64,000 nucleotides of DNA from Tritrichomonas musculus (GCA_039105265.1 JAPFFF010000002.1:8432001-8496000), one strand, 5' to 3'; counted from the first letter of the stretch, positions 40,757 through 51,822 are shown. Notes: a model not told the origin generated them from the sequence alone. Numbers and translations: made by a program.

Positions 40757-41430
40757 ATGACCGACTTAGAGCAAGACAACAAGAAAGCATTAAAACAACT
40801 ATATGATAAAGCCCAATGGAAGACAGAGAAGAAATTTATAGAGGTAGCTAAGAGAAATCACTTTGATGAAGATGAGGCAAAGGAATATTTTAACGAAAGG
40901 GTTATACATGATAAGAAAGTACTTAAAGCCCAATTTATACCCATACGCTTATCCAAGAGAAGTACTTAAGGCACTACAACAATTTGTTAAAGATGTTCAA
41001 CAAGTTTATTCGATAACCAGTGATGAAGATATAGCAAACTTATCATCTGCAGTACTAGACTATATGAGAGAAAAGAACATTATATATAGAACAACCACTG
41101 AGAATAATCATAATGTATTAGGCATTATTAATCGATTTATGAGAACCATTAGAGATGCTATTGGTAAAAATAGATTTATTGAACCAAAGGAAATGCATGA
41201 TTTAGTAAACATATATGACAACTCTCCTCATAGGTCTTTAGATAACAAAGCACCTAATGATTTTACATTAGAGGATGAAATAAAGTACATACAAAAGAAT
41301 TGACGTATTAACCCATATCATTTTCAACCTGGAGAGAAAGTCAGGATAGTGCTCGAAAAAGAACAATTTGGAAAGAGAAGGAACAATGTTACAAAAGAAG
41401 CATATACAGTTGATTCTATAGGGCGTTCCA
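40757..41430 (+). pseudogene. Polinton integrase remnant
   Basis: Broken. The preserved part resembles the retroviral-type integrase core of Polintons (a region around NRFMRTIRDAIGKN and NIYDNSPHRSLDNKAP), followed by the beginning of the usual C-terminal small domain. Polinton integrases insert the element with a short target duplication. Fossil. Confidence 0.7.
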
Positions 41431-42700
41431 CTTAAGTGTAGCATCTCAAAGTAGGAGTAAAAATGAACAACAGTTTTATGCTTATGTGAAAATATATAAC
41501 CTTATAAGAATATTTCATATTTTAGTTATTTGCCATAAAAGTGACATTGTAAATTATATTCAACTTTTTAATAGTAAATAATTTTTTTTTTACAAAAAAA
41601 TATTTTTTGATTATCAAAAAATTATTGTTTTGTTAATATATTTTTTAATATCTCTATCTCAGTTAAATATTACTCTGTGAAATTATAAAATATCTAATAT
41701 ATCAACTAAAGTAAAGTTAAAAGTAATGTTTATATTAATCAAAATACTTTGATTATTCCAATAATCTAACAATTATAAGATAAGACGAAAAACGCATAAA
41801 TATAAACGTATTTTTTGATGTTCATTGAATAATTTCATATGCTATTATTCTAAATTAGGATCAATGAAATATAACAATATTTCAGACTTTATTAATTCTA
41901 AAAATGATACTTTCTTTTTTAGAAAATATTAATGCAATATGATACTCCTATTTTAAAATTGTTTTCTCACAATAAAATATAAACGTACTAAAATTGAAAA
42001 TCGCAATTTTAAACGACAAGTCGCAAATCATCAAGATGAAGAAATTATTATATAATAGCATTTTAAAATTTTGTAGGTTATAAATTTCTTTTTAATATGT
42101 TTGTTTTATATTTTATCAATTAATATGAATAGAAATTGTAACTTTAATTTATATTTAATTCAAAACGAATACGTTTATTTTTACTCTTAATTGACAAAAA
42201 TTTGCATGACATTATGCTTTCAAACTTTGTCCTATATATCATATGGTATTAGTTTTATATAATTTTAATATATTAATTTTTTAATTTTAAAGGGATGTTG
42301 AGAAAAATTAAATTCAATCACAGATCTCAATCTTCAAAATTCTTCTTTTTTTCCATATAATGAAAATGCGAATGCAAAAGCCAAGAGATAAATTTGTTTT
42401 GTTTTTCAAATTTAATATAGCAAACTAATATCTTGAATTTTTATAAAATATTAATAAACCTTAGAATAATTTAATACTCATTCTATACTATTAGCATAAA
42501 ATTGAAATTTTGAAAAAATCATGCAGTCACAGAAAAAGTTATATAATTATCGATGCCACTTTTTTGACAAATAATTAAAATGATTCCTGATAGAATCAAG
42601 AAATACATTTAAAGTTAGATATGGTAGTGGGTGTTTCACACCACACTACACACATGAAACTTACACTTTTGGTCTATTTTAATAACGAAAATGACAAAAT
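41431..42700. other. AT-rich non-coding interior of the mobile-element zone
   Basis: About 1.3 kb without protein-like frames. The right part (42619-42644) has an imperfect hairpin with GTAGTG/CACTAC arms. It separates the integrase remnant from the other element genes and may be deleted or inserted sequence. Confidence 0.45.
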
Positions 42701-42862
42701 GACAATCAATTGGCAATGTCATGATTTACGTCTCGTGGTGCTTATGATTTAATGTATAACCTCGATGTCAGAGCTGTTGGTGATGATTTCATGTGTTGCT
42801 ATCATAAATGATATGCTCACCGCTAATAACAATGAATGAAATATAATTTATTGATATCATAA

Positions 42863-43126
42863 ATGAAACGATTAACTGACCCAATCGATTACACACCAAT
42901 ACCAAAGGAATACGAGCGAATTGAATTAATTTATTTTCAACCATTGAGTGTTCTGTTGAAACAAGATGATAAGACATTGAGTCAACAAATGAAGAAATTG
43001 AAAGAAGAGACAAAAATAAAAATGTTCACTGATGAAATTTTCAATATTGATGAGTATATAATAGATGAATGTTGTAATGGTCGAACGTATAGATTGATTT
43101 ATAGCCCAATCAAAAATAATAAATGA
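42863..43126 (+). CDS. Small Polinton-associated ORF, 87 aa
   Basis: Encodes an acidic/basic mixed peptide beginning MKRLTDPIDYTPIPKEYERI. No family recognised. It lies within the fossil element in the same orientation as the integrase and ATPase remnants, just after a short decayed coding patch (42720-42830). It looks whole as a frame, though expression is doubtful. Confidence 0.45.
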   Translation: MKRLTDPIDYTPIPKEYERIELIYFQPLSVLLKQDDKTLSQQMKKLKEETKIKMFTDEIFNIDEYIIDECCNGRTYRLIYSPIKNNK

Positions 43127-43145
43127 TTTTTTTATTGATGTCTAA

Positions 43146-43406
43146 ATGACTGAAAACAATAAATTAGATTTAAATCAATTCAATCAAACACCTATTATTA
43201 AATCTATGACAAAATCAAAGTCTATTGAAAATCTACAATTTGAAGATAAACCAAAGCCACAACCAGAAGTTAAACGTGGAAGAAAAAGCAAATACGCTAA
43301 TGATGAAGAGAGAAAGGAAGCAAGGAAGAAACAACAGAAAGAATATCGTCAACGTAAAAAAAATGAATTGATAGAAATGAAGAAACAAATTGAAGAACAT
43401 AAATAA
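43146..43406 (+). CDS. Small basic Polinton-associated ORF, 86 aa
   Basis: Starts 19 bases after the previous frame. The C-terminal half is very basic and helical (KRGRKSKYANDEERKEARKK), like a nucleic-acid-binding or bZIP-basic-region peptide. The frame looks whole, within a fossil element. Function unknown. Confidence 0.45.
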   Translation: MTENNKLDLNQFNQTPIIKSMTKSKSIENLQFEDKPKPQPEVKRGRKSKYANDEERKEARKKQQKEYRQRKKNELIEMKKQIEEHK

Positions 43407-43529
43407 ATTTATTTACTTATGATATCTCCAACGTTTGCATCAGTTGATGGTTTGATTTTGATTGTGATGAATAGTGGGCTCATTAGTTTAATTGGCTGAT
43501 ACATAAAATCAACGAGACGCATTATCAAC

Positions 43530-44300
43530 GCTTTAATTAAACCCTTATCACCAGACTACTCATTTAGTACCAATGGTATCTATTTTTTATTTGGAAAGCC
43601 AGGTGCTGGTAAAAGTTTTTGGATTTGGAGACATATAATGATTACAGAAAGGCTATTTAAACACCCCTATTATCAAAAGATTATATTTTGCTCTACATCA
43701 GGTAAGATGGATAAAACAGCAGAAACCCTCAATAAGAAGATACAAACAAAAATAGACTATGTTAGTGAAAAAGGATTAATGAGCTATCTTAGGAGACACC
43801 TAAAAAGAAAGATAAAGTATTATGCAATAGTTGAACATGTACTATCTAAAATGAAAGATACTAATGATGAAATGAGGAGGCTCATTGAGAAGCGCCATTT
43901 GAATGACCTAGATGACAAGATAGTATATATTGCAAATAAGCTTGTTAAATATCAAACATCTTCTTATCCATATAATACATTAATTATACTTGATGATTGT
44001 GTAGGTAGTGATTTATTAAAGAACGGCAATAGTGATTTTATTAAGCCATTAACTAAAACAAGGCATTATAACATAACATGTATCATGGCATTTCAAACTA
44101 TTCAATTCGTACATATAAATTCTAAGAGAATGGCAACAGATATCATATGTTATACAGGATATAGTGAGGAAGACTTTACAAGCTTATTACAGCAAACCAA
44201 CAACTCATTAAATACCAAATAGACAGTCGCCGAATACTTACAACATAAGGAACCTCATAAGAAGTTTGTAATGAACTTTTCAGCTAATAAGTACTATTTC
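43530..44300 (+). pseudogene. Polinton genome-packaging ATPase remnant
   Basis: The preserved region has IYFLFGKPGAGKSFW, a FtsK/HerA-type Walker A motif, and further on a hydrophobic NTLIILDDCVGSD strand that fits Walker B. A32-like ATPases of this type pump DNA into capsids in Polintons and large DNA viruses. Fossil, broken; the longest frame is 43638-44222. Confidence 0.75.
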
Positions 44301-44323
44301 GAATAATTTTTTATTTTTTAAAA

Positions 44324-44737
44324 ATGGTACCTGACCCAAATTTTAGCATATGGAGAGAACTGATAAAAGGAGGAATAGGCTTAGTTGGTAAAGTCTTAAT
44401 GGGAGCTGCGGATAATTTTACAGGCGGTCTTGCAAGTAAATTATTAGAGACTACAATAGGAGGTCTAACTAAACATTCAGGTCTTATAGGCAAAGTTGCA
44501 AAAGGTCTTGGTGAAAACTTCTTGAGTGATAATGCAAGATGTAAAAAAGCAAATATAGCTGAATCTGCATTAAAATATGTACCTGAAGGAAATGTGAAAA
44601 CAGCCTTATCATCAATTAATAAATCCGTTAAAGGTGAAACAGTAGTAGAACCTAAAGTAAGTCAAGCAGATACATCGAAACCTATAGCAGACACTGGAGG
44701 AGGAAGTACAAACCACCATGCAAGAACCTACTTTTAA
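44324..44737 (+). CDS. Glycine-rich Polinton-type ORF, 137 aa
   Basis: Follows the ATPase remnant closely. The first 65 residues are a Gly/Leu/Ile-rich amphipathic stretch (LIKGGIGLVGKVLMGAAD), suited to membrane contact; the rest is polar. Small proteins of this sort occupy the same place in other Polintons and may be minor virion components, but I cannot assign it. The frame looks whole within a fossil element. Confidence 0.5.
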   Translation: MVPDPNFSIWRELIKGGIGLVGKVLMGAADNFTGGLASKLLETTIGGLTKHSGLIGKVAKGLGENFLSDNARCKKANIAESALKYVPEGNVKTALSSINKSVKGETVVEPKVSQADTSKPIADTGGGSTNHHARTYF

Positions 44738-44784
44738 TAAAAACTCAATAAAACTTACTTTACTAACTTTTTGTTTATTTTTAA

Positions 44785-45147
44785 ATGCCAAAGCATCTTA
44801 CAGGTTCCTAGAGACTTGAAGTAATAAACAGATGGTTAAACGGTATGGATGACCCAGATTGGGAAGTTTTACCTACAAAGAAGAAATACAAGTATATTGT
44901 AAAACTGCGAACAACTCCAATAAGTCTAGATTATCGAGAAAACTCAGAAAGTGAAAATTATGCAATGGTGAAATATGCAGGGTCTCTTTCTCCATCTTCC
45001 AGAAAGAAAGCGTGCTACATAGGGTTTGGTGTTTGTTCTTCAGCTGGATTGAGCGACGGGGACATTTCAATCATTATAAAACAACTTCTTGAATGGAAGG
45101 GATTTCTTGACCAAAAAAAAAAAAAAAAAATGGCTCGATTCACTTAA
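44785..45147 (+). pseudogene. Further Polinton-associated coding remnant
   Basis: Protein-like reading with the segment INRWLNGMDDPDWEVLPTKK, passing into the frame 44845-45147, which ends in an A-rich run. Probably the next element gene downstream. Broken; family not recognised. Confidence 0.4.
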
Positions 45148-45400
45148 ATATTTGATGGTGCTCATCGAAATATCGGTATCTTGGAGCGTCTTTTTCCTTC
45201 AACAAATCGTAATCACCACTATATTTCAACAAAGCTGGGCGTCTTAATTTTGCATATCTATAGCCACTAAACTTGTTCTTTTCATCTAATACTTCCAAAA
45301 TAACGTATCCATGACTATCGCACGTCCTAATATTTTTTTGGGCATCATAGATTTGTTGTGTCTGTCTTGAAGCAAGATAAAATAGTTTTAAAGAGTGAAA
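45140..45400 (-). pseudogene. Minus-strand coding remnant
   Basis: An open run of about 85 codons on the minus strand with convincing composition (HGYVILEVLDEKNKFSGYRY, then LLKYSGDYDLLKEKDAP), ending at a TGA at 45140. No start. A short plus-strand stretch overlapping its far end (45350-45456) reads as a coiled-coil tail ERIAELEARFAALEEK. Origin unknown; one of the two is probably a piece of an element gene. Confidence 0.35.
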
Positions 45401-45456
45401 TTAATGAGAGAATTGCGGAATTGGAGGCCAGATTTGCGGCTCTTGAAGAAAAATAA

Positions 45457-46754
45457 AGTCAGCTAAGTTTTCATTGATGGCTCTTCTTAAGAAGCTTCTG
45501 ACTTCACATAAAGATACTTCTTCGCTACTAAGAAGCTTCTCGGGGTGGTACCCAAGCCGTTTACAATAAAGATGCTTCTTTGTGAAAAATATTTTTTAAA
45601 TTTTTTTTTTTTTTTTAACTAGTTCGTGTTGACGTGAGGGTGAGGCTGCCCGGGGGTTAGCCGACTAGTATATACTACATACGAAACTTTTCTATATAAT
45701 TTTTCATCGAATTTGATATAATCTTCTCTGATAACACAATTTATGAATCAAAAGAAAAGCAAGAATTAATGAAAAACAATTGCTTATTTTTAAAACCTGA
45801 ACAGACAACATATTAATAATTTATGAGTTTTGTAAAGTAACGTTAAAAAGTTACGTTTAATAATTTTGAAAATATTTATTTAATATATAAATAGAAAGAA
45901 AAAATCACTTAATATCAAATTTATATATAAAATATGTAAACCAAACATTCAAAGAAAAAACAGCGAGTATACCAAACCATGAAAATGAAATAATAATTCA
46001 TTCATGTTTATTTATTATTTAATATTTCAAATGTCGATTACATTTCCAAATTCATCAGAGGTTAAAAAAATTACGCGATATCAGAACTATCACATTTCTT
46101 TCATATGATATAGTAAATATTAAAATCCATATTCAATAATTCAAAATTCTATTCCTTATTCAATTTCATTGAAATATGAACTATCATTTGCTTTTATATA
46201 TAAATTATGAAATCATAGATAATTGTTCCATAACTGGCTTTACTAGGCAGTTTTATATTATAAAAAAAGATAACATTATAAAAAATCTTAGATATATTAT
46301 TATTCAAAAAGTTCATGTTAAAGAACATGAATATATCTCAAAATCCAAGAAAATATTTGATAATGGAAAGAGCAAAAATTAAATATATATCACTTACTTT
46401 GCTAAAAAACGATAGATTGAAGTAGATATTTATTTTGAAAATAAAGTTATCAATAATGGAAAATTGCAAATTTTAAATATCTTTTAAAATATTCAAAAAA
46501 AATTTAATATTTTGTTTATTTTATACATTTATTTTAATGTTATAAATATTATTTATTTTAATTTTTGAATAATTCTATTTTAATTGAAATATTAGTATTT
46601 ATTATATATTTATATATAAAATAATTATTTCAAATTATTGAATTACAATTCAATAAAACCATTATCAAAATAAAATGATCGTCATAAAAATATTCAAAAA
46701 GTCAAATAAAAGCAGATAAATAATATTTTAAATTATTTATCACTTCATTTCTTA
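45457..46754. other. Intergenic region with palindromes and a GC-rich patch
   Basis: 45480-45590 carries several AAGAAGCTTCT palindromic words. 45617-45668 is strikingly GC-rich for this window (TGAGGCTGCCCGGGGGTTAG) and lies between two ACTAGT sites. The inverted copy of the 19 bp motif is at about 45838-45856. From 45900 to the C2 gene the DNA is AT-rich; the 68-codon frame at 46176 is not convincing. Confidence 0.5.
46740..46751 (+). promoter_or_regulatory. Initiator pair of the C2 gene
   Basis: TCACTTC and the overlapping TCATTTC lie 4-15 bases before the ATG at 46755 and fit the TCA-Y-(T/A) initiator. Confidence 0.5.
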
Positions 46755-47402
46755 ATGTTTCAACTTCATATTAGAGTAATTGAAGCCAAAGATTGCCCAA
46801 AGTTTGATAATTGCAATGCATCAGACCCATACGTCATCATGAAGGTCAATGGCACACAACAAAAAACTAAGGTAATTAGCAACAACAATAATCCAGTTTG
46901 GAACCAAGATTTTCACTTTGATGTTCAAAACCCTACAAACGGAGTAATTGAATTTTTGATGAAAGACAGTGATGGTGCTGCACAAGGTAAAGATGATGAT
47001 ATGTGCACATTAAATCTTTCATTCAGCTCATTCCCTGTTGGCCAAGTTATCGATAACTGGTACGATATGACAGCATGCAAGAAAAAGAAAGGAGCAGCTA
47101 AACTCCATTTAACTGTTAATATTGTTCCAGCAGGAACTCCAGCATTTACAAACATGGCTCAAGGAGCCTATCCACCACAGGGAGCCTATCCACCACAAGG
47201 AGGTTATCCACCACAAGGAGGTTATCCACCACAGGGAGGTTATCCACCACAAGGAGGTTATCCACCACAAGGAGGTTATCCACCACAAGGAGGCTATCCA
47301 CCACAAGGAGGCTATCCACCACAGGGAGGCTATCCACCACAAGAAGGACACCATCATCATCATGGTCATCATCATCATCATGATTCTTCATCATCATCTT
47401 AA
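46755..47402 (+). CDS. C2-domain protein with GGYPPQ repeats and His-rich tail, 215 aa
   Basis: Residues about 1-120 form a single C2 domain: a [11 protein letters not shown] loop, [27 protein letters not shown] and a third loop [14 protein letters not shown]. The Asp residues needed to bind calcium are present in loops 1 and 3. Ten tandem hexapeptides follow, two GAYPPQ then eight GGYPPQ, and the protein ends in runs of His and Ser. C2 domains bind acidic membranes in a calcium-dependent way; GGYPPQ tails occur in annexin-like and adaptor proteins and favour phase separation or self-association. The His tail may bind metal. The frame is intact and the family is well known in trichomonads. 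Confidence 0.9.
   Translation: MFQLHIRVIEAKDCPKFDNCNASDPYVIMKVNGTQQKTKVISNNNNPVWNQDFHFDVQNPTNGVIEFLMKDSDGAAQGKDDDMCTLNLSFSSFPVGQVIDNWYDMTACKKKKGAAKLHLTVNIVPAGTPAFTNMAQGAYPPQGAYPPQGGYPPQGGYPPQGGYPPQGGYPPQGGYPPQGGYPPQGGYPPQGGYPPQEGHHHHHGHHHHHDSSSSS
47163..47342 (+). repeat. 18 bp coding minisatellite, 10 copies
   Basis: Ten units of GGAGGTTATCCACCACAA with synonymous or Ala/Gly changes. The first two units use GCC (Ala), the middle ones GGT and the last three GGC. This grading of third bases shows expansion by local duplication. Confidence 0.9.
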
Positions 47403-48493
47403 TTCAAATTAAATAGTTTTCTATGATATAATAAAAAAAAAAAAATTAAAATTGACAACTATATTGGTATCATATGTAACTTTTATCTGTTTAAATAAGT
47501 AAAATTTAAGGGTACCCCTTACAAATTTTAGGTATATTTTGACCAGGGGTCGCAAATTACCGCCTACCCAAAGCGGTTTTTGACCCGAAATTTTTAAAAT
47601 TTATTTATCTCAAAATGTGGAATAAATATTTATATAAAAAAAGGTTTATTAAAAAATTTACAAGCTTTTTAATCCTTTTTTATAAAATTTTTTATTTCAT
47701 TAGAATAATGAATCTGATAATTTTCTCAAAAATTGTTTTTTGATATTATTTTCTCTTTTAAAAGATCGATTATCAATATTGAAGTTTTTTTAACTAATCA
47801 AAATTTTTCAACTTTTTTCACTGATTACTTCACATATCTGTTATAAAATTTAATAAAAGCTGATTCTTTTACATAATAAGTTAGAATATATTTATTTTAT
47901 TCCATTAAAATACAATTTTCAATGGTTTTTTCAGGTATTATTTTCGATTAATCAAGATTCGATATCTAAAGAATATTTTTTTGTATCACATTTCATACTT
48001 GATAATCGAATTCATCAATTAAAAGTTCCAATCGATAGCATTTTATTGTCGATTATCTGAGTTAAAAAAAAGTGCCAAACATGATAATTGATATCAGAAT
48101 AACAAGCCTATTCCAAAGTTTACAGGAAAATCACCTCATTTTTCAGTTAGAATTGCATATCCAGATTCAATCGGATTCAAACTCATTAAAAAAATAAAAT
48201 GTCATTTGAAGATTTTTTAATGTAATTATTAAAATATCAAATGTAAGAACAGAAGATTTTTTAATGTAATTATTCAAAATGAAATAACATCATTTAGTGG
48301 GGGAGGAGATTTATAATCTTCACTACAGGGGCTTAGTCTTGCTGAATTAGCAAAATCATAATATTTCATTATAAAATATCATAACAAACTTTTTGAAAGT
48401 TCATTACAAAACAATACAAAATTTGAAAATATTTGAAAGTGACTTTTTTTTTTCATTTGAAACATATTATTTCAATACTATAATAATATTTAT
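47403..48493. other. Intergenic region with a possible hAT terminus
   Basis: At 47550 the string CAGGGGTCGCAAATTACCG has the look of a hAT 5' end, but I found no matching end or 8 bp duplication. A near-palindrome AAGGGTACCCCTT lies just before, at 47508-47520. ATTTTTTAATGTAATTATT is repeated about 50 bases apart near 48220-48270. No genes seen. Confidence 0.4.
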
Positions 48494-49951
48494 ATGCAAA
48501 ATAAGAGTAAAAACTCAAAGAAACGTTGCAATTGTCCATTTTGTAGGCTATTTTTATCTCAATTATTTGAAATAGGAAACTCAGCTGGTTCATTAATTGG
48601 TGAAGCTGTCAATCTTTTTCGAACATTTCAAAGATTGAGTGCAACAAAAACATTTGCTACCAAATTTAGTAGTGAATGTGAAGGAATGTTCAGCTGGGCC
48701 ACTGATTTGGTAAAAAATATAATATCTTCATTTCAAATCCAACCTTTTAAAGATATTGAACTTTTTTGGTTATATACAGTCGCAATACCATTATTAATAC
48801 TTACATTCATCCCATGTTTATTTAATGGATATAAGCAATATCGATATTTTTTTTTTTGGGCAACATTCATAGCAATAGGTTATGGAATTTCATTATTTAA
48901 AGAATTATTTGTGCTTGGTATTGTTATACTTGGAATTGGAGTTCTTTTCTTAATTATATTTCTATTATTATATTATTTTTACTTGAAGAAAAAATGGGCA
49001 GAAACTGATCAGCAAACTTCTTCAGTTTTAGAGGCACAATTTACATTTCAAGTCACATATGCTATAATTGCTGCATTTTTTGTTTTCTCAGGAATATTGA
49101 TTCCAATTATTGATACCAGAAAATTATTAACATTTATATTGGCCGCCTTTTTTGGCGCCATTCTGATTTTATCATTTACTTTTGAAATATGTGATAATAC
49201 TCGATATAAAGAAAAACATGATATTCATTTCAAAAAAATTGCATCTAAAATTACTGCATTTTCAATCAATTGTCTTTCACTTTTAATTATTCCAGGAACA
49301 GAAAATTTTGCTGATTTAATGAAAGGAGTTTATGCAAATAGATGGAGTTTTATCATTGGTTACATTATAATAACATTACTTCTACCAATTATTACAACGT
49401 TTCTGATGATCAAATCTAATTATTCTGAAGTATGTGATAGATATAAGCAAAGAGAATCAGGTAAAAGAAATTGGTATTGCTATATTGAATTGATTGATAT
49501 TATTAGACAAGTTGCATATGCAATTGTAGCTGCATTTGATTTACCTCTAATTTGTTTAATAATAGAAATAATTTGGCTTATATTAATCATAATATTTCGA
49601 CCTTATAAAAATGTAAGTGATTACTCACTTGCTTTTGGCAGTTCATTAGTAATGTTTATGTCAAATGGAGGAGCAATTTATAGTGATTATCGTGGTAAAG
49701 GATTGTTTTCATTTAAAACAACAGTAATATTTGTTATAATTGCATGCATACCTGCTATTCTTTCAATGTATTTATTTTTTATTTTTGACTTCGACACACA
49801 TGCAGAAGATAATGTTGATTCGAAAAGGATTGGTGATGAGAGTTTACGCGTTGTATATTTAATTTCAACATATGTAGGTCCTTTTGCTTGTTTTGTTCTT
49901 GGAATTAACTTAAATACTATGCTTGAAGCAAGTGATAATAATTTAATTTAA
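48494..49951 (+). CDS. Multi-pass membrane protein, 485 aa, unknown function
   Basis: The N-terminus is Cys-containing and basic (MQNKSKNSKKRCNCPFC), followed by an amphipathic region. From residue about 95 there are roughly nine or ten hydrophobic helices, for example LFWLYTVAIPLLILTFIPCL, GIVILGIGVLFLIIFLLLYY and TFILAAFFGAILILSFTF. A conserved-looking loop RNWYCYIELIDIIRQVAYAI precedes the last helices. There is no clear signal peptide. The pattern recalls trichomonad conserved membrane proteins, but I cannot name a transporter family. The frame is intact. Confidence 0.75.
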   Translation: MQNKSKNSKKRCNCPFCRLFLSQLFEIGNSAGSLIGEAVNLFRTFQRLSATKTFATKFSSECEGMFSWATDLVKNIISSFQIQPFKDIELFWLYTVAIPLLILTFIPCLFNGYKQYRYFFFWATFIAIGYGISLFKELFVLGIVILGIGVLFLIIFLLLYYFYLKKKWAETDQQTSSVLEAQFTFQVTYAIIAAFFVFSGILIPIIDTRKLLTFILAAFFGAILILSFTFEICDNTRYKEKHDIHFKKIASKITAFSINCLSLLIIPGTENFADLMKGVYANRWSFIIGYIIITLLLPIITTFLMIKSNYSEVCDRYKQRESGKRNWYCYIELIDIIRQVAYAIVAAFDLPLICLIIEIIWLILIIIFRPYKNVSDYSLAFGSSLVMFMSNGGAIYSDYRGKGLFSFKTTVIFVIIACIPAILSMYLFFIFDFDTHAEDNVDSKRIGDESLRVVYLISTYVGPFACFVLGINLNTMLEASDNNLI

Positions 49952-50126
49952 TCTAAATTAAATATGGATATGAATAAATACTTGTTAATAATTTATAATT
50001 CATCAATAGTATTTGATGGCCAGACCGACATTACGCCAAATACTATTGATGTAATTTTTACACTTTATATGCTTTACAATGTCTCTTCAACTTTCAATCA
50101 TGCAAAAGTCATTTTCACTGTTTATA

Positions 50127-50843
50127 TCATAATTTCAATATAATGCTTTTTTTTAAATATAAAAACTCACTTTTTGAAATATTTGCACTCCATAAAAAGT
50201 CACTTTGATTTTCAAACAAACAAACAAACAAACAACAAAAATAGTCATTTCGATTTTTATTGCAACATAAACTCCAAATTGATATCCTAACGTATTTACC
50301 ATCTGTAATTGTTAAAAATATTACGTATATTACAAATAATGCAAAAAATAAATAGTAAGCATATTTATGTTTCTTACTATCAACATCGTAATAAAAATAG
50401 TTTTCGGGGATGTTAATAAGATCATTTATATTATTGTATCGTTCTAAGAAAGGAAATGAATAAGGGCCGTATGATGTAGTTGTGATATCATAAAAAGGTG
50501 GCATTACAATAACTCCAATTAATTGTTCATTTCCCGAATCATTACTGAACTTCATTGAATAATTTGTTTCTTTGAAGTTTATTGCAATTAATTTGGAACT
50601 GGATTTTATTGGACCAAATTCTACATATTTATTTTGAATCGAATTTGCATATACATTTAAAGTGATTTTTTCACCATAATTCCATTCTGATAATAATGTC
50701 CATATTGATTTATTAACTCGAATTTCAACAATATCGAAAGGTTCAAGGATTAAACCTACATATTTGCCATTTGTAATATCTATATTTTGTGTAAAATCTA
50801 TTGTATATTGGCAAAGAGAAAAAGAGAATAAATGGAAAAGCAT
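50127..50843 (-). CDS. Secreted/type I membrane protein, 238 aa, unknown
   Basis: The ATG at 50843 opens a signal peptide (MLFHLFSFSLCQ), then an ectodomain of about 150 residues with Asn glycosylation sites, then a membrane helix (YAYYLFFALFVIYVIFLTIT, about residues 160-180). The last 45 residues contain CCLFVCLF, encoded by a five-fold CAAA microsatellite on the plus strand near 50216, so the C-terminal frame may have been altered by repeat slippage. It is divergent from the next gene with only 165 bases between starts. Likely a cell-surface protein; no family recognised. Confidence 0.65.
   Translation of the reverse strand: MLFHLFSFSLCQYTIDFTQNIDITNGKYVGLILEPFDIVEIRVNKSIWTLLSEWNYGEKITLNVYANSIQNKYVEFGPIKSSSKLIAINFKETNYSMKFSNDSGNEQLIGVIVMPPFYDITTTSYGPYSFPFLERYNNINDLINIPENYFYYDVDSKKHKYAYYLFFALFVIYVIFLTITDGKYVRISIWSLCCNKNRNDYFCCLFVCLFENQSDFLWSANISKSEFLYLKKSIILKL
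50216..50238. repeat. CAAA microsatellite
   Basis: About five and a half CAAA units inside the C-terminal coding region of the minus-strand membrane protein. Slippage here would change its tail. Confidence 0.8.
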
Positions 50844-51822
50844 TGAAATAATAAAAATTTGAATTCTATCATTTTTTTTTTAAATTGCAATTATTTGAAA
50901 ACTGGATTTTGAAATGAATTTTTATAAAAGTCACTTTCAGCTTATTGAAATTTTTATGAATACATTAGAAAATCTTTTGAAAAGTTTGAATTGTATTTTT
51001 AAATTTTCATGCTTTCTTTCTATATTTTGTGCATTATTGGACAATCAGTCGATATTTTCCAAAATTGCAGAAAATACACAATAAATGAAGAATGTTATAG
51101 ATACAAAAACTCCAATTTTATTTTATCATGCTCAAATCAGTTTTATCAAACAAATCATGCTTTTAATCCAAACCAGTTAGAAAGAATATCTTCACTTATT
51201 TTATCAGGATACTCCGAGATTGAAATTTCGTGTTTAAATATTAATAATAATAGCTTTCCAAATATTTATATATTTGATCAACCAAAAATACATTTTGTTG
51301 GTTGCTCATATTACAATGCCAATATTACAATATTTGGATCACCTACTCTAACATCAAGCGAAAATTTAAAAATTAAATTTGTAAAATTATATAATAAGAA
51401 TTATAATTTTCCATTCAAATATGATAACATTATTACTGATACAAACCCAATGAATGAAACTTTATCATTTTACTATTTTTGCAATAATACTTTAAAAATT
51501 AAAATGTCTGAAAAAACAGAAATTGCTTGTGAGTCAGGATCATATGATTTAGATTCTATTTTTTATTTAAATTATGAAAATTATAGATATTTCAATTTAG
51601 CTATGACAAATAATAAATATGTATTGGAATTAATAAATGAAGATGTAAAAACTGAAAATGTACAAAAATATTTTCATCAAGTTATACCACGTTTAATCAC
51701 ACCTAATCTTGATGTTGTTCATTTTATATATATCAAACCTCAAATTTTATTAGAAACAGTGGAATCATTTTATCCACAAAATATAAACATTAGGGAGGAT
51801 AGACTTTGCTACGAAATAAATA

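Larger units (their letters stand above)
40200..45460 (+). mobile_element. Polinton/Maverick fossil, incomplete
   Basis: A decayed stretch of about 5 kb carrying several Polinton hallmarks in one orientation: a retroviral-type integrase remnant (40757-41430), a packaging-ATPase remnant with Walker A GKPGAGKS (43530-44300), and small element-type frames at 42863, 43146, 44324 and 44785. DNA polymerase B, the cysteine protease and a recognisable major capsid gene are not seen, so well over half of the usual 15-20 kb is missing. It is broken in many places and old. Terminal repeats are not certain; a 19 bp inverted pair flanks the zone at 38891 and 45838. Polintons are common fossils in trichomonad genomes. 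Confidence 0.75.

Noticed and set aside
47109-47397. Minus-strand and alternate frames over the GGYPPQ repeats
   Set aside because: Translations such as repeated SLLVVDSL or SLWWIA arise from the 18 bp minisatellite read in other frames.
47550-47600. Complete hAT element starting at CAGGGGTCGC
   Set aside because: No matching complementary end or 8 bp duplication found up to 48.5 kb, so it is noted only as a possible solitary end.
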